DNA of 64,000 nt from Clostridium_AQ sp900552125 (GCA_037892765.1 JBBKBW010000001.1); one strand, 5' to 3'. Numbered from the stretch's first letter, positions 50,600-59,979 are shown. Made by a program: numbers and translations. The notes: a model not told the origin generated them from the letters alone.

Positions 50600-52258
50600 C
50601 TATAAATTAATTTCCATGATTACAGGAAGAATCATCGGACGTTTCCCTGTTTCTTTCATCAGATATTTACTGATTTTATCACGTGCTTCCGTCCGGGTCG
50701 TCATGTTTTCATAACGATTTTCTTTCACTGCTTCTTCGATCGTTCTTTCCATAATTTCACCAACTTCTTTGATGATATACTCAGCATCTTTTAGGTAAAT
50801 TAATCCACGAGTCTGCACATCTGGTCCATTAATAATTTCTTTTGTGCGATGATTAATTCCAACACCAATGACCATAACACCATCCGTAGAAAGAACTTCA
50901 CGATCTTTTAATACGACACCTGTCATATCCCAGTTTTCTTTACCATCGATCATTGTATCTTCTAGCTCAATACGATCACTCACACTTTTCAAAACCTTAT
51001 CTTCAAATGTCGCAATTTGCCCATTTTCTAAAATTAATATTCGATCCGGCGAATACCCCATGCGATTTGCCAAATTAGCATTTACATATAAATGACGATA
51101 TTCCCCTTTAACTGGAATATAATATTTTGGCTGGAATAGATAAAGCATCATTTTTAAGTCCTCACTGCTTGGATGCATAGAAAGAACGGTTTTAGAATCT
51201 AAAGTAAAAATCTTTCCACCCTCTTTATAAATTTCATTCTCCATATTATTCGCATCTAATTCTGTTCCGCTTACAATTGGAGATGCGACAATAATTGTAT
51301 CTGTAGTACGGAAACTTACAAATCTATCCTCATGGTTTGCTATGTTAGACATTGTACGGAATAAATTTTTTCCATTTCCTGTTATCAATACAACAACATC
51401 TTCCATGTCATCATGAAATTCTGATTCCTTAATTTCCATTTCTCTAGGTACATGATAGTATTTCACTAATTCAAGCTGCTGCAAAAGCTCACGCATCCCT
51501 TTGTCATGGAAGAAAATCTTACGATTATATTTTTTTGCCAATTCAATAATTTCAATGATACGGAATAAACTCTGCGAATAAGAAGAAATTAAAATACGAC
51601 TATGACTAGCCTCAAAGATAGGCTCAATTAAATTTGTAATTCGATGTTTAGGAGCCGTATGCCCTAATTTATCCGCTGATTGAGATTCACTTAATAGACA
51701 CAACACTCCTTTTTTACCAATATCACTTAATTCATTTAAATCACATAGATATTCAGGCTGTAGCATGTCATAATCAACAATGAACTCTCCTGTATAAACT
51801 ATATAACCCTGATCCGTTGATATTGCTAAACCAAAATTATCTGGAAAAGCATGTGTCATTGGGAATGTTCTGACTTTCACTCCACCGATTGTCTGTTTGC
51901 TTGTACGTTTCATACGGTGAATCTTCACATTCTTAATACCTTCTTTTTTCAAAGTCTCATGAATAATATTTGCAGTCAAGTTTCCTGTATAGACAGGAAT
52001 ATTGATCTGTTTTAATAAATATGGCAATGCCGCAACAACATCGTCATGTGCGTGTGTAATAAAGATTCCTTTTATGCGATCTTTATTCTCAATCAGATAT
52101 GAAAAATCCGGAATGATAAACTCTACTCCTAATTTATCTGAATCTGGATATTTTAACCCTGCTTCAATAATAAATATGGCTTCATTAACTTCTACGACAT
52201 ACATATTCTTGCCGTTTTCATCAAGTCCACCAAGCGCAAAAATGCGTACTTGATCCAT
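50600..52258 (-). CDS. rnjB: Ribonuclease J family protein, J2-like with altered metal site
   Basis: A 552-residue beta-CASP metallo-beta-lactamase protein of RNase J length and layout, ending in the C-terminal GKRPMILPVIMEI segment. The canonical HxHxDH metal motif appears as THAHDDVVAALPYL, with Val in place of the last His. The TGDF box reads YTGEFIVDYD, and the STN box is SESQSADKLG. Loss of ligands points to weak or no catalysis, as described for some RNase J2 proteins that act as partners of RNase J1. Its place next to ftsK/spoIIIE matches B. subtilis rnjB. GGAGGTATTAGATT precedes the ATG. Confidence 0.9.
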   Translation of the reverse strand: MDQVRIFALGGLDENGKNMYVVEVNEAIFIIEAGLKYPDSDKLGVEFIIPDFSYLIENKDRIKGIFITHAHDDVVAALPYLLKQINIPVYTGNLTANIIHETLKKEGIKNVKIHRMKRTSKQTIGGVKVRTFPMTHAFPDNFGLAISTDQGYIVYTGEFIVDYDMLQPEYLCDLNELSDIGKKGVLCLLSESQSADKLGHTAPKHRITNLIEPIFEASHSRILISSYSQSLFRIIEIIELAKKYNRKIFFHDKGMRELLQQLELVKYYHVPREMEIKESEFHDDMEDVVVLITGNGKNLFRTMSNIANHEDRFVSFRTTDTIIVASPIVSGTELDANNMENEIYKEGGKIFTLDSKTVLSMHPSSEDLKMMLYLFQPKYYIPVKGEYRHLYVNANLANRMGYSPDRILILENGQIATFEDKVLKSVSDRIELEDTMIDGKENWDMTGVVLKDREVLSTDGVMVIGVGINHRTKEIINGPDVQTRGLIYLKDAEYIIKEVGEIMERTIEEAVKENRYENMTTRTEARDKISKYLMKETGKRPMILPVIMEINL

Positions 52259-52436
52259 AATCTAATACCTCCGTTTTCTTATTGTTATTATGATGATCGT
52301 ATTTCTAAATAATAAGGAATATAGAACTCCATGATAAACTATTCATATTATACCATCAGTTCATAAAAAAATCTCATACTTTTGCCCTTAAAGACGAAAT
52401 ATTTAGACCGTACGACATATTTTAACATAAATTCCG

Positions 52437-52465
52437 AAATAAAAAAGCGATTTCTCGCTTTTTTG
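52437..52465 (-). terminator. miaB terminator
   Basis: Perfect 9-bp stem AAAAAGCGA/TCGCTTTTT with a 4-nt loop, then TTATTTC; 11 nt past the miaB stop. Confidence 0.9.
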
Positions 52466-52475
52466 TTTTTATTTT

Positions 52476-53912
52476 TTAAATCTGTTCTCCATCTAAAGAG
52501 AATGTTTTACAAGCAGTAATCTTCACTGATACGATATCTCCAGGTTTTGCATCCTTAACTTTAAAGTTTACAAGCTTATTTGTATCCGTATAGCCGCTAT
52601 ATACTTCCTGATTCTTTTTACTAGCACCATCCACAAGCACTTTTACAATTCTTCCTAAATATGCTTCATTTTTTTCTTTCGCATAATGATTCCATTTTTC
52701 ATTCAGCTCCTGTAAGCGTCGCTGTTTTACTTCCATAGGAATATTATCTTCCATTCTTGCGGCAGGTGTTCCTTCTCTTGGTGAATAGATAAAGGTAAAG
52801 GCATTATCATATTTACATTCATCTACTAAACTTAAAGTATTTTGGAACTGTTCTTCACTTTCATTTGGAAAACCTACAATTATATCAGTAGATATAGCAC
52901 AGTTAGGGATACGTTCCTCAATTTTATGGAATAGAGTTAAATACTGTTCTCTAGTATATCTTCTACCCATGATTTTCAGTATATCGCTATCTCCGCTTTG
53001 TACCGGAAGATGAATAAACGGCATGATATTATCATATTTTGCAATAACATCAATCATTTCATCAGTAAAATCCCAAGGATGACTTGTCGTGAAACGTATA
53101 CGCTCAATTCCAATTTTAGCTGTTTCTTCTAATAAACGTGCAAAACCACCTTCAATCTGTAAGTCTTTTCCATATGAATTAACATTTTGTCCTAACAAAG
53201 TAATTTCTTTAAATCCATCTTCTTTTAATGTACGTACTTCATCTAAAATATCTTCCATTAGACGTGAACGTTCTTTTCCTCTTGTGTAAGGAACAATACA
53301 ATAAGTACAGAACTTATCGCATCCATACATAATGTTTACCCATGCCTTGTGAGCACCAAAACGTTTTACTGGAAGATTCTCAATAACATCTCCCTCTTTA
53401 GAAAGAACCTCGATACTGCGTTTCCCATTTACCATGACATCATATAAAAGTTCTGGTAAACGATGAATATTATGAGTTCCAAAAATAAGATTTACATGGC
53501 GATATTTATTTAGTAATAAATCCATGACATCTTCTTCCTGTGCCATGCAGCCGCATAAACCAAATACAATATCAGGTTTATCATTTTTCAAACGTTTTAA
53601 TAAACCTAATTCACCTAACACTTTATCTTCTGCATTTTTACGAATAGCACAAGTGTTTAATAAAATTACATCAGCATCTTCTGGACGTTCTACAGAAGTA
53701 AAGTTTAATTCATCTAAAATACCTGCCAGTGTTTCACTGTCACGTTCATTTGCCTGGCAGCCATAAGTACGTAAATAATATGTCTTGCCTTGTCCCAGCA
53801 TACGAATCTGTTCTGGTATCTGAAACAAAGATTTCTCAATGACAGCTTCTTTTTTGGTACGTATTTGAGCATCTTTTAAACTTGGTAATGCCCACCCTGG
53901 TTGTTTTCTCAT
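52476..53912 (-). CDS. miaB: tRNA-2-methylthio-N6-dimethylallyladenosine synthase MiaB
   Basis: MiaB adds methylthio to i6A37 of tRNAs with two iron-sulfur clusters. The 478-residue protein has the UPF0004 domain (RTYGCQANERDSETLAGIL; LNTCAIRKNAEDK; LCGCMAQEE), the radical SAM motif CDKFCTYC in MYGCDKFCTYCIVPYTRG, and a C-terminal TRAM domain (about 405-470). Three cysteines of the N-terminal domain are all present. Two in-frame ATGs follow AAGGAG; 53912 has the better spacing. Confidence 0.96.
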   Translation of the reverse strand: MRKQPGWALPSLKDAQIRTKKEAVIEKSLFQIPEQIRMLGQGKTYYLRTYGCQANERDSETLAGILDELNFTSVERPEDADVILLNTCAIRKNAEDKVLGELGLLKRLKNDKPDIVFGLCGCMAQEEDVMDLLLNKYRHVNLIFGTHNIHRLPELLYDVMVNGKRSIEVLSKEGDVIENLPVKRFGAHKAWVNIMYGCDKFCTYCIVPYTRGKERSRLMEDILDEVRTLKEDGFKEITLLGQNVNSYGKDLQIEGGFARLLEETAKIGIERIRFTTSHPWDFTDEMIDVIAKYDNIMPFIHLPVQSGDSDILKIMGRRYTREQYLTLFHKIEERIPNCAISTDIIVGFPNESEEQFQNTLSLVDECKYDNAFTFIYSPREGTPAARMEDNIPMEVKQRRLQELNEKWNHYAKEKNEAYLGRIVKVLVDGASKKNQEVYSGYTDTNKLVNFKVKDAKPGDIVSVKITACKTFSLDGEQI

Positions 53913-53958
53913 AATCATAAACTCCTTATCTATATTATTACATTATCTAATATCATTC

Positions 53959-53987
53959 TTAAAAAAACCAAGCGATTGGCTTGGTTT
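53959..53987 (-). terminator. Ferredoxin gene terminator
   Basis: 7-bp stem ACCAAGC/GCTTGGT with a 5-nt loop and seven T residues; overlaps the ferredoxin stop codon. Confidence 0.9.
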
Positions 53988-54159
53988 ACTGAGAGATTGC
54001 AGAAACTGGACATGCACTTACGCATGAACCACAGTCAATACAAGTTCCTTCATCACACTGAGATTTACCTTCATCATTCATGCTTAAAGCACCAACTGGG
54101 CAAACTCCTACACATGCACCACATCCGATGCAAGCATCTACATCAATTTTAACTGCCAT
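53986..54159 (-). CDS. 2[4Fe-4S] ferredoxin
   Basis: A 57-residue bacterial ferredoxin with two complete cluster motifs: CIGCGACVGVCP (about residues 10-21) and CIDCGSCVSACP (about 40-51), each CxxCxxCxxxCP. The pseudo-symmetric halves are typical of clostridial ferredoxins that carry low-potential electrons in fermentation. AAAAGGAGG lies 7 nt before the ATG. It is monocistronic, with its own promoter and terminator, between ymdB and miaB, where B. subtilis has spoVS and other genes. It could supply electrons to MiaB, but that is only a positional guess. Confidence 0.96.
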   Translation of the reverse strand: MAVKIDVDACIGCGACVGVCPVGALSMNDEGKSQCDEGTCIDCGSCVSACPVSAISQ

Positions 54160-54188
54160 TGTATATTCCTCCTTTTACAACCTACTCT

Positions 54189-54216
54189 ATTATACCATAT
54201 CATACCTACAGTGCAA
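54189..54216 (-). promoter_or_regulatory. Ferredoxin promoter
   Basis: TTGCAC (54216-54211) and TATAAT (54194-54189) with a 16-nt spacer, about 30 nt before the start codon. Confidence 0.6.
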
Positions 54217-54289
54217 GTGTTTGAATATGAAAATAGTCTGAAAAAATATCTAATTTTTTCATTGAAAACGTTACATATATTTCCTATAA

Positions 54290-54315
54290 AGAGAAAACCG
54301 TGCATTTGCACGGCT
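54290..54315 (-). terminator. ymdB terminator
   Basis: Stem CCGTGCA/TGCACGG with a short AA loop, then TTTTC; overlaps the ymdB stop. Confidence 0.85.
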
Positions 54316-55099
54316 ATATTTCTACATTTTCAGGTCGAATCTGAATACGCTCTATATGTGTTGCTTTTTTAGTCTGTTCATCAATTGTCACAACTGCACC
54401 ACATAAGATACCTGGACCTTCTGCAATTTTAAATTTTGTTTTTTCATCTGTAATAAAACGCGTTAGTATTTCTTTGACATCTCGTCCTAATACACTTGTA
54501 TAAGCCCCACACATTCCTAAATCAGTTATAGCAGCTGTACCATATACAAGTCTTTCATCAGCTGTCTGTACATGAGTATGTGTACCTACTACTGCTGCTA
54601 CTCTTCCTGCAAAATGATATGTAAAGGCTATTTTTTCACTTGTTGTTTCCGCATGTATATCTACTAGGTAAATATCCGCATCGATATCCTGTAAAATATC
54701 TTCCATACAGAAGAATGGTGAATCTACAACATTATTCATCCATACCTCTCCACATAGATTACTGATAGCTACACGAAGTCCATTCACCTTAACAACCACC
54801 GTATGCTGACCATACTCTAATGGTTCCATATTTGCTGGTCGAACCATTCTATCTGCTTCATCGATAAACTGATAGATATCATTTTTTGAGAATGTATGAT
54901 TTCCCATCGTTAAAACATCAATTCCAAATCCAATCAGCTGATGATAGATTTTTCTAGTGATGCCTTTTCCATGAGCAGCATTTTCAGCATTAGCCACAAC
55001 CAGATCAATTGCATACTGCTGTTTTAGCTGTTCTAAATGTTCTTTGACACATTCTCTTCCTACAGAACCAACAATATCTCCTAGAAATAAGACTTTCAT
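54314..55099 (-). CDS. ymdB: YmdB-type metallophosphoesterase
   Basis: YmdB hydrolyses 2',3'-cyclic nucleotides and affects biofilm and RNA turnover in B. subtilis. The 261-residue protein shows MKVLFLGDIVGSVGRECV, VANAENAAHGKG, TMGNHTFSK and VVGTHTHVQTADERL, giving the binuclear metal ligands (Asp, Glu, Asn, His). It starts 1 nt past the rny stop; no clear ribosome binding site besides sequence at the rny end, so coupled translation is likely. RNase Y neighbour fits an RNA-decay role. Confidence 0.94.
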   Translation of the reverse strand: MKVLFLGDIVGSVGRECVKEHLEQLKQQYAIDLVVANAENAAHGKGITRKIYHQLIGFGIDVLTMGNHTFSKNDIYQFIDEADRMVRPANMEPLEYGQHTVVVKVNGLRVAISNLCGEVWMNNVVDSPFFCMEDILQDIDADIYLVDIHAETTSEKIAFTYHFAGRVAAVVGTHTHVQTADERLVYGTAAITDLGMCGAYTSVLGRDVKEILTRFITDEKTKFKIAEGPGILCGAVVTIDEQTKKATHIERIQIRPENVEI

Positions 55100-55100
55100 A

Positions 55101-56654
55101 TCACTTAGCCAGCTCGCTAGCTCTGGTTTCACGAACAACTGTAACTTTAATCTGTCCTGGATAAGTTAACTCTGCTTCGATTTTATCACGAATATCACGT
55201 GCTAATTTATGGCAAGCTAAATCATCAAGTTTTTCTGGAACCGCCATAACACGAACCTCACGACCTGCCTGAATAGCATAAGCGCTATCTACACCATCGA
55301 AAGATTTAGTGATTTTTTCCAGTTCTTCCAAACGATTGATATAATTCTGCAATGCTTCATAACGAGCACCTGGACGAGCCGCTGAAATAGTATCTGCTGC
55401 AATTACCAGATTACTAATCAGGAACTGCGGTTCTACTTCTCCATGGTGAGATTGAATCGCATTTAATACAACTTCTTTTTCCCCATGTTTCTTACAGAAT
55501 TTATATCCTAGTTCAATATGGCTTCCTTCAACTTCAAAATCCAGCGCTTTACCAATATCATGCAGTAAACCTGCACGTTTAGCTAATTGCTGATTTAAGC
55601 CTAATTCAGCAGCCATCATACCAGCAAGATGGGCAACTTCCATACTATGCTGCAATGCATTCTGTCCATAAGAATAACGATATTTTAGACGTCCGATCAA
55701 TCGTATGATTTCACGATCAATTTTACCAATACCTAGCTTGAATACGGTATCTTCTCCAGTTTTCATAATGTTGTTGTCCATTTCTTTTTTGATTTTCTGA
55801 ACAACTTCTTCAATACGTCCTGGCTGGATACGACCATCTTTGATTAGATGTTCCAAAGCTAGTCGAGCAATTTCTCTTCGAATTGGATCGAAACAAGACA
55901 CCGTTATCGTTTCAGGCGTGTCATCAATGATCAAATCAACACCGGTCGCCTGCTCAATAGCCTTAATATTTCGACCTTCACGACCAATGATTCTCCCCTT
56001 CATTTCCTCACTAGGTAAAGCCACAACAGAAACTGTACGATCTACAGCCTCATCTGAGGAAATACGTTGAATGCTTAACGCAACGATATTACGTGCTTTT
56101 TCATCCGCAATAGATTTCGCTTCTTCTTCTTTTTCTTTAATATAAGCGATAGTTTCTTTTTCCATACGTTTTTCCGTAATGGACATTAATTCTTCTCTAG
56201 CTTCTGCAGTTGTAAGTGAAGCAACACGCTCCAGTTCTTCAACCTGTACATCAATTTTCTCCTGCAATTCTTTATCTTTTTTATCTAGCATTGCCATTTT
56301 GTCAGCTAATTGCGCGCTCTTGACATCGATCTGCTTTTCCTTGCTCGTTAAAGTTTCGTCACGGAAATTCAAATTATCCTCTCTACGCAATAGTTTGTTT
56401 TCCATATCGGTAACTTCCTGCTTACGTTCCTTGATTTCTTTTTCAGCCGCAATTTTTAATTCATGAGCTTGTGTACGACCATCTAAAACTGCTTGTTTCA
56501 CAATAGAATCGGCTTTAGTTTCCGCTTCTTTAAGCAAAATAGAGGCCTTTTGCTGATCTTTATTTAAACCCGCTTTGGAGATAATGATCATGATCACTAT
56601 TCCAATGACAAGACCTGTCAACACAGACAAAAAGATGATAAGTGGATTATTCAT
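55101..56654 (-). CDS. rny: Ribonuclease Y
   Basis: Membrane-anchored endoribonuclease that starts mRNA decay in Firmicutes. The 517-residue protein has an N-terminal membrane helix (about 5-27), a long coiled coil (about 30-200), a KH domain (GRIIGREGRNIKAIEQATG) and the catalytic HD domain with HD in LLHDIGKALD. Length and order match B. subtilis RNase Y (520). TTGGAGGAG precedes the ATG. The leader begins with a strong hairpin. Confidence 0.97.
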   Translation of the reverse strand: MNNPLIIFLSVLTGLVIGIVIMIIISKAGLNKDQQKASILLKEAETKADSIVKQAVLDGRTQAHELKIAAEKEIKERKQEVTDMENKLLRREDNLNFRDETLTSKEKQIDVKSAQLADKMAMLDKKDKELQEKIDVQVEELERVASLTTAEAREELMSITEKRMEKETIAYIKEKEEEAKSIADEKARNIVALSIQRISSDEAVDRTVSVVALPSEEMKGRIIGREGRNIKAIEQATGVDLIIDDTPETITVSCFDPIRREIARLALEHLIKDGRIQPGRIEEVVQKIKKEMDNNIMKTGEDTVFKLGIGKIDREIIRLIGRLKYRYSYGQNALQHSMEVAHLAGMMAAELGLNQQLAKRAGLLHDIGKALDFEVEGSHIELGYKFCKKHGEKEVVLNAIQSHHGEVEPQFLISNLVIAADTISAARPGARYEALQNYINRLEELEKITKSFDGVDSAYAIQAGREVRVMAVPEKLDDLACHKLARDIRDKIEAELTYPGQIKVTVVRETRASELAK

Positions 56655-56679
56655 ACCACAACTCCTCCAATCGTCTTTC

Positions 56680-56701
56680 TTAGAGAGAACAATCTCTCTA
56701 A
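56680..56701 (-). promoter_or_regulatory. 5'-terminal hairpin of the rny mRNA
   Basis: Minus-strand TTAGAGAGA TTGT TCTCTCTAA forms a perfect 9-bp stem. Its 5' end coincides with the expected transcription start, so the mRNA 5' end would be buried in the stem. Confidence 0.7.
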
Positions 56702-56704
56702 TCT

Positions 56705-56733
56705 ATTGTACATAATTTTCAAGCTTTTCTCAA
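56705..56733 (-). promoter_or_regulatory. rny promoter
   Basis: TTGAGA (56733-56728) and TACAAT (56710-56705) with a 17-nt spacer. Confidence 0.8.
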
Positions 56734-56813
56734 CAAAAAAGCGTACATTTAAATAAATTTCACCATGATTATGAAAGAGTTTCCATTGTTTTTCACATTG
56801 TTTTGGAAATATT

Positions 56814-56864
56814 GAATCAAAAAGGCCATTGACTTCCTTACATGTATAGAAACATCAATGACCT
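56814..56864 (-). terminator. recA terminator
   Basis: 11-bp stem AAGGTCATTGA/TCAATGGCCTT (one G-U), loop about 22 nt, then TTT on the minus strand. Confidence 0.7.
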
Positions 56865-56872
56865 TAATCTCT

Positions 56873-57934
56873 TTATTCCTCTTTTACTTCTGCTACTTCA
56901 GCAGCTTCAGCTTTTTTAGGAGCTATTTTTTCTTTTAATTTTGCACTTAATTCATCCATCAAAGCAGGATTGTTTTTAATGAAAGCTTTGGCAGCTTCTT
57001 TCCCCTGACCAATCTTTTCACCATTATAAGAGAACCAGGCACCGCTTTTCATCACGATATCGTGGTCAACACATAAATCTAATAGCTCAGCCACATAGGA
57101 AATTCCCTCTCCATACATGATATCGATCTGCGCTACTTTAAATGGAGGCGCAACCTTATTTTTCACAATTTTGACATTAACTTTGTTTCCTACGATATCT
57201 GTACCGTTTTTAATAGCTTCACTGCGGCGAATATCTAAACGTACAGAAGAATAAAATTTTAATGCTCTTCCTCCTGGCGTTGTTTCCGGATTACCAAACA
57301 TTACTCCTACTTTTTCACGCAACTGATTGATAAAGATTGCTGTACATTCACTGCGGTTCATAATACCGCTTAACTTCCGCATAGCCTTTGACATCATACG
57401 AGCCTGCAGACCAACATTATTGTCTCCCATTTCTCCATTTAATTCTGCCTGTGGAACTAAAGCAGCTACAGAATCGACTACAACTAAATCAATTGCTCCG
57501 CTTTTTACTAGCATTTCTGTGATATCTAAAGCCTGTTCACCACTATCAGGCTGTGATAAAATCAATTCATCAATATCAACACCTAAATTTTTAGCATAAT
57601 TAGGATCAATAGCATTTTCTGCATCTATAAAAGCCGCACGACCTCCTCTTTTCTGTACCTCAGCTATCGCATGTAGAGCTAAAGTTGTTTTACCACTGGA
57701 TTCAGGACCATATATTTCAATAATCCTTCCTTTAGGGTAACCGCCGATTCCTAAAGCCTCATCAATTTTTATTGAGCCTGAAGATATCGCGTCTATTTCA
57801 ACAGCAGCACGATCTCCCAGCTTCATGATTGCTCCTTTTCCAAATTGCTTTTCAATCTGTTTAAGAGTATCATCTAATAAATCTTTTTTCTTCGCATCTT
57901 TACTAGTAGATGCACTCTTTTTTTCTTTTTCCAT
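56873..57934 (-). CDS. recA: Recombinase RecA
   Basis: RecA forms nucleoprotein filaments for homologous recombination and SOS induction. The 353-residue protein has IEIYGPESSGKTTLALHAIA (Walker A), DLVVVDSVAALVPQ (Walker B), the FINQLREKVGVMFGNPETT loop, and GGRALKFYSSVRLD. AGGAGAAATT precedes the ATG. It follows pncC by 23 nt in the pgsA-cinA-recA-rny-ymdB order known from B. subtilis. I see no obvious SOS box immediately upstream, as it is inside an operon. Confidence 0.98.
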   Translation of the reverse strand: MEKEKKSASTSKDAKKKDLLDDTLKQIEKQFGKGAIMKLGDRAAVEIDAISSGSIKIDEALGIGGYPKGRIIEIYGPESSGKTTLALHAIAEVQKRGGRAAFIDAENAIDPNYAKNLGVDIDELILSQPDSGEQALDITEMLVKSGAIDLVVVDSVAALVPQAELNGEMGDNNVGLQARMMSKAMRKLSGIMNRSECTAIFINQLREKVGVMFGNPETTPGGRALKFYSSVRLDIRRSEAIKNGTDIVGNKVNVKIVKNKVAPPFKVAQIDIMYGEGISYVAELLDLCVDHDIVMKSGAWFSYNGEKIGQGKEAAKAFIKNNPALMDELSAKLKEKIAPKKAEAAEVAEVKEE

Positions 57935-57957
57935 AATTTCTCCTCATAAAACATTTA

Positions 57958-58416
57958 TTATTCCTGTAAAAAACAGATAACCTGTTTTCCCATTTTTTCT
58001 ACTACTGCTTTTCGCAAAGCATTTCTTTCTAATTCAAAATGATATTCATATACTTTTGTCTTATCTGCAGACGCAATAGCACAATATACTAAGCCAGCTG
58101 GTTTTCCTTCCATTGCATCAGGTCCAGCATTACCTGTGAATGAAACACATATATCGACCTTCAAAAGTACTCTGGCCTTTTCTGCCATTTCTTTAGCACA
58201 TTCACCGCTAATAACACCATATTTTTCTACAATAGAGGGATCTACATGTACAATATCTGTTTTGCACTCTGTCCAATATGTAACAATGCCTCCTTTTAAA
58301 ACAGCAGAAGCACCGCTCACTTCTGCTATTGTGCTGGTAAATAAGCCAGCTGTTAGACTCTCACAGCTTCCTATCGTTAAACTTTTTTCTTTTAAACACT
58401 TAACGACTTCTTTCAT
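57958..58416 (-). CDS. pncC: Nicotinamide-nucleotide amidase, stand-alone CinA C domain
   Basis: A 152-residue protein consisting only of the CinA C-terminal domain: SCESLTAGLFTSTIAE, KGGIVTYWTECK, and FTGNAGPDAMEGKPAGLVY. This domain deamidates nicotinamide mononucleotide in NAD salvage. Most Firmicutes have a full-length cinA (about 415 residues, with an N-terminal MoaB-like domain) at this locus, so the N-terminal part has been lost or never existed. The ATG at 58416 overlaps the pgsA stop (TAATG). Confidence 0.92.
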   Translation of the reverse strand: MKEVVKCLKEKSLTIGSCESLTAGLFTSTIAEVSGASAVLKGGIVTYWTECKTDIVHVDPSIVEKYGVISGECAKEMAEKARVLLKVDICVSFTGNAGPDAMEGKPAGLVYCAIASADKTKVYEYHFELERNALRKAVVEKMGKQVICFLQE

Positions 58417-59006
58417 TACATTGTCTCCATAATGATATCTTTTAGTTTCATAAAATAATCAATTCCGCTAAGGACAGAAACTATTACCGCTGCATAAAAT
58501 AAGATATCTGCAACAGGGATAGACCACAATGCAAAAGGAAGATTATTCAGTAGAAGGAAAATAATCGCAAACATTTGCAATACTGTTTTCGCTTTACCTA
58601 ACATGCCTGCTGCAACGACCTTTCCTGAAGCACTTGCATTCATACGCAGCCCATCAACAATAGTATCTCTCCAGATCATGACAATCACCCAAATTGCTGG
58701 TACGACTCCATCTACCGCAAAAAGGATAAACATTGTATTAACAAGTAATTTATCGGCTATTGGATCAATAAATTTTCCAAAAGATGTGATCAAATGATTT
58801 TTTCTTGCAATATATCCATCTAGAAAATCAGTAAAGCTTGCAATCGCAAACAACACCAACACAATCAAAGCAGTCATGCTAACTGATATATGCGTATTAT
58901 TTACATCTACTCCAAAAGCTTCTTTAAGATCAGTGAACAAATAGATACATGCAATTACTGGTACTAAAATAATACGAAACAATGATAGTTTATTCGGCAG
59001 ATTCAC
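58416..59006 (-). CDS. pgsA: CDP-diacylglycerol-glycerol-3-phosphate 3-phosphatidyltransferase
   Basis: PgsA makes phosphatidylglycerol phosphate from CDP-diacylglycerol. The 196-residue membrane protein begins (GTG) NLPNKLSLFRIILVPV, the normal PgsA start, and has the CDP-alcohol phosphatidyltransferase signature spread over TDFLDGYIARK and FGKFIDPIADKLL. GAGGG lies 8 nt before the GTG at 59006; upstream ATGs fall within that site. It overlaps the end of rodZ by 17 nt. Confidence 0.95.
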   Translation of the reverse strand: MNLPNKLSLFRIILVPVIACIYLFTDLKEAFGVDVNNTHISVSMTALIVLVLFAIASFTDFLDGYIARKNHLITSFGKFIDPIADKLLVNTMFILFAVDGVVPAIWVIVMIWRDTIVDGLRMNASASGKVVAAGMLGKAKTVLQMFAIIFLLLNNLPFALWSIPVADILFYAAVIVSVLSGIDYFMKLKDIIMETM

Positions 59007-59928
59007 TAGCATCACCCTCAATCACAAACTGAATTGTTGCAGATCCATTTGATTCTACGATAGAATCATCAAGTTTTACATTCTTGCCATTGATTTTTAT
59101 TTGAGTATTATAAATCCAGCCAAAGTCAAGTTCTAACATCATGCCAGGTTTTACAGTAACTGTACCTTTTGCAGTAGACTGATAGTCATAAATTTTAGCC
59201 TCAGGTTCTTCCAATACCTTTCCATCTACACTAGCACTGAAAGCAGAAGAGCTTCCTGCAAATGTAACTTCAAAAGTCAATTCATCATTTTCTTTTAAAT
59301 TTTCTATCGTGTAATTTGTAATTCCGGTTTTTGTAATTTCAATTTCTTTTTTCTCTTCTTCCTGCTGAGTTTCCTGTTCTTCTTCCTTAGTAGTAGGATA
59401 CTGGTTAGTCCCTTCTCCAGTCTGTTCTGGTGCAACTGGCTGATTCGTATTTGCCCGATCATTATTCGCATCAGAGCGTAGAAATACCACAAATGCGAAC
59501 ATTAGAATAATCGCAACTACCGCAACAATCGCAATTAAAGACACAAATGACATATCTGGCTTCTTAAACCGTCGTTTCTTATTGAGTTTTACAGAGGTTT
59601 TCTGCACTTTTGTAAGTTTCTCAGAATTCGCAATATTTTTTTCCATCTCATCATGATCTAACTGTGCAGAAGTCACAAAAGTCATCGTATAATCATTTAC
59701 ATCTTTACGCAGATCATCTTTGATTTCCTCAAAATCAATCCCCAAAACTTCACAGTAAGACTTCACAAAAAAACGCAGATAGGAAAGATCATCATGAAAA
59801 AAATGAATATCCCCTTCTTCTAATGCTTTTATATGTTTTTGAGTAAGGCGTGTTTTTTCACTTACTTCCTCAATTGTTAACCCTAATTCTAATCTTTTCT
59901 CTTTTAATAATTTCCCGATTTCTTCCAT
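58990..59928 (-). CDS. rodZ: RodZ-like cytoskeletal/HTH membrane protein
   Basis: A 312-residue protein with an N-terminal HTH_25 domain (GKLLKEKRLELGLTIEEVSE and TRLTQKHIKALEEGD), a basic linker, one membrane helix (about 130-150), a Thr/Glu-rich linker and a C-terminal beta-rich DUF4115-like domain. This is RodZ (YmfM in B. subtilis), which connects MreB to the cell wall machinery. GAGGTG precedes the ATG. Location directly upstream of pgsA matches B. subtilis. Confidence 0.93.
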   Translation of the reverse strand: MEEIGKLLKEKRLELGLTIEEVSEKTRLTQKHIKALEEGDIHFFHDDLSYLRFFVKSYCEVLGIDFEEIKDDLRKDVNDYTMTFVTSAQLDHDEMEKNIANSEKLTKVQKTSVKLNKKRRFKKPDMSFVSLIAIVAVVAIILMFAFVVFLRSDANNDRANTNQPVAPEQTGEGTNQYPTTKEEEQETQQEEEKKEIEITKTGITNYTIENLKENDELTFEVTFAGSSSAFSASVDGKVLEEPEAKIYDYQSTAKGTVTVKPGMMLELDFGWIYNTQIKINGKNVKLDDSIVESNGSATIQFVIEGDASESAE

Positions 59929-59979
59929 AAAGCACCTCTTGTCATCTATTATAAGCTTTTATTATATGTAATCTCTAAT

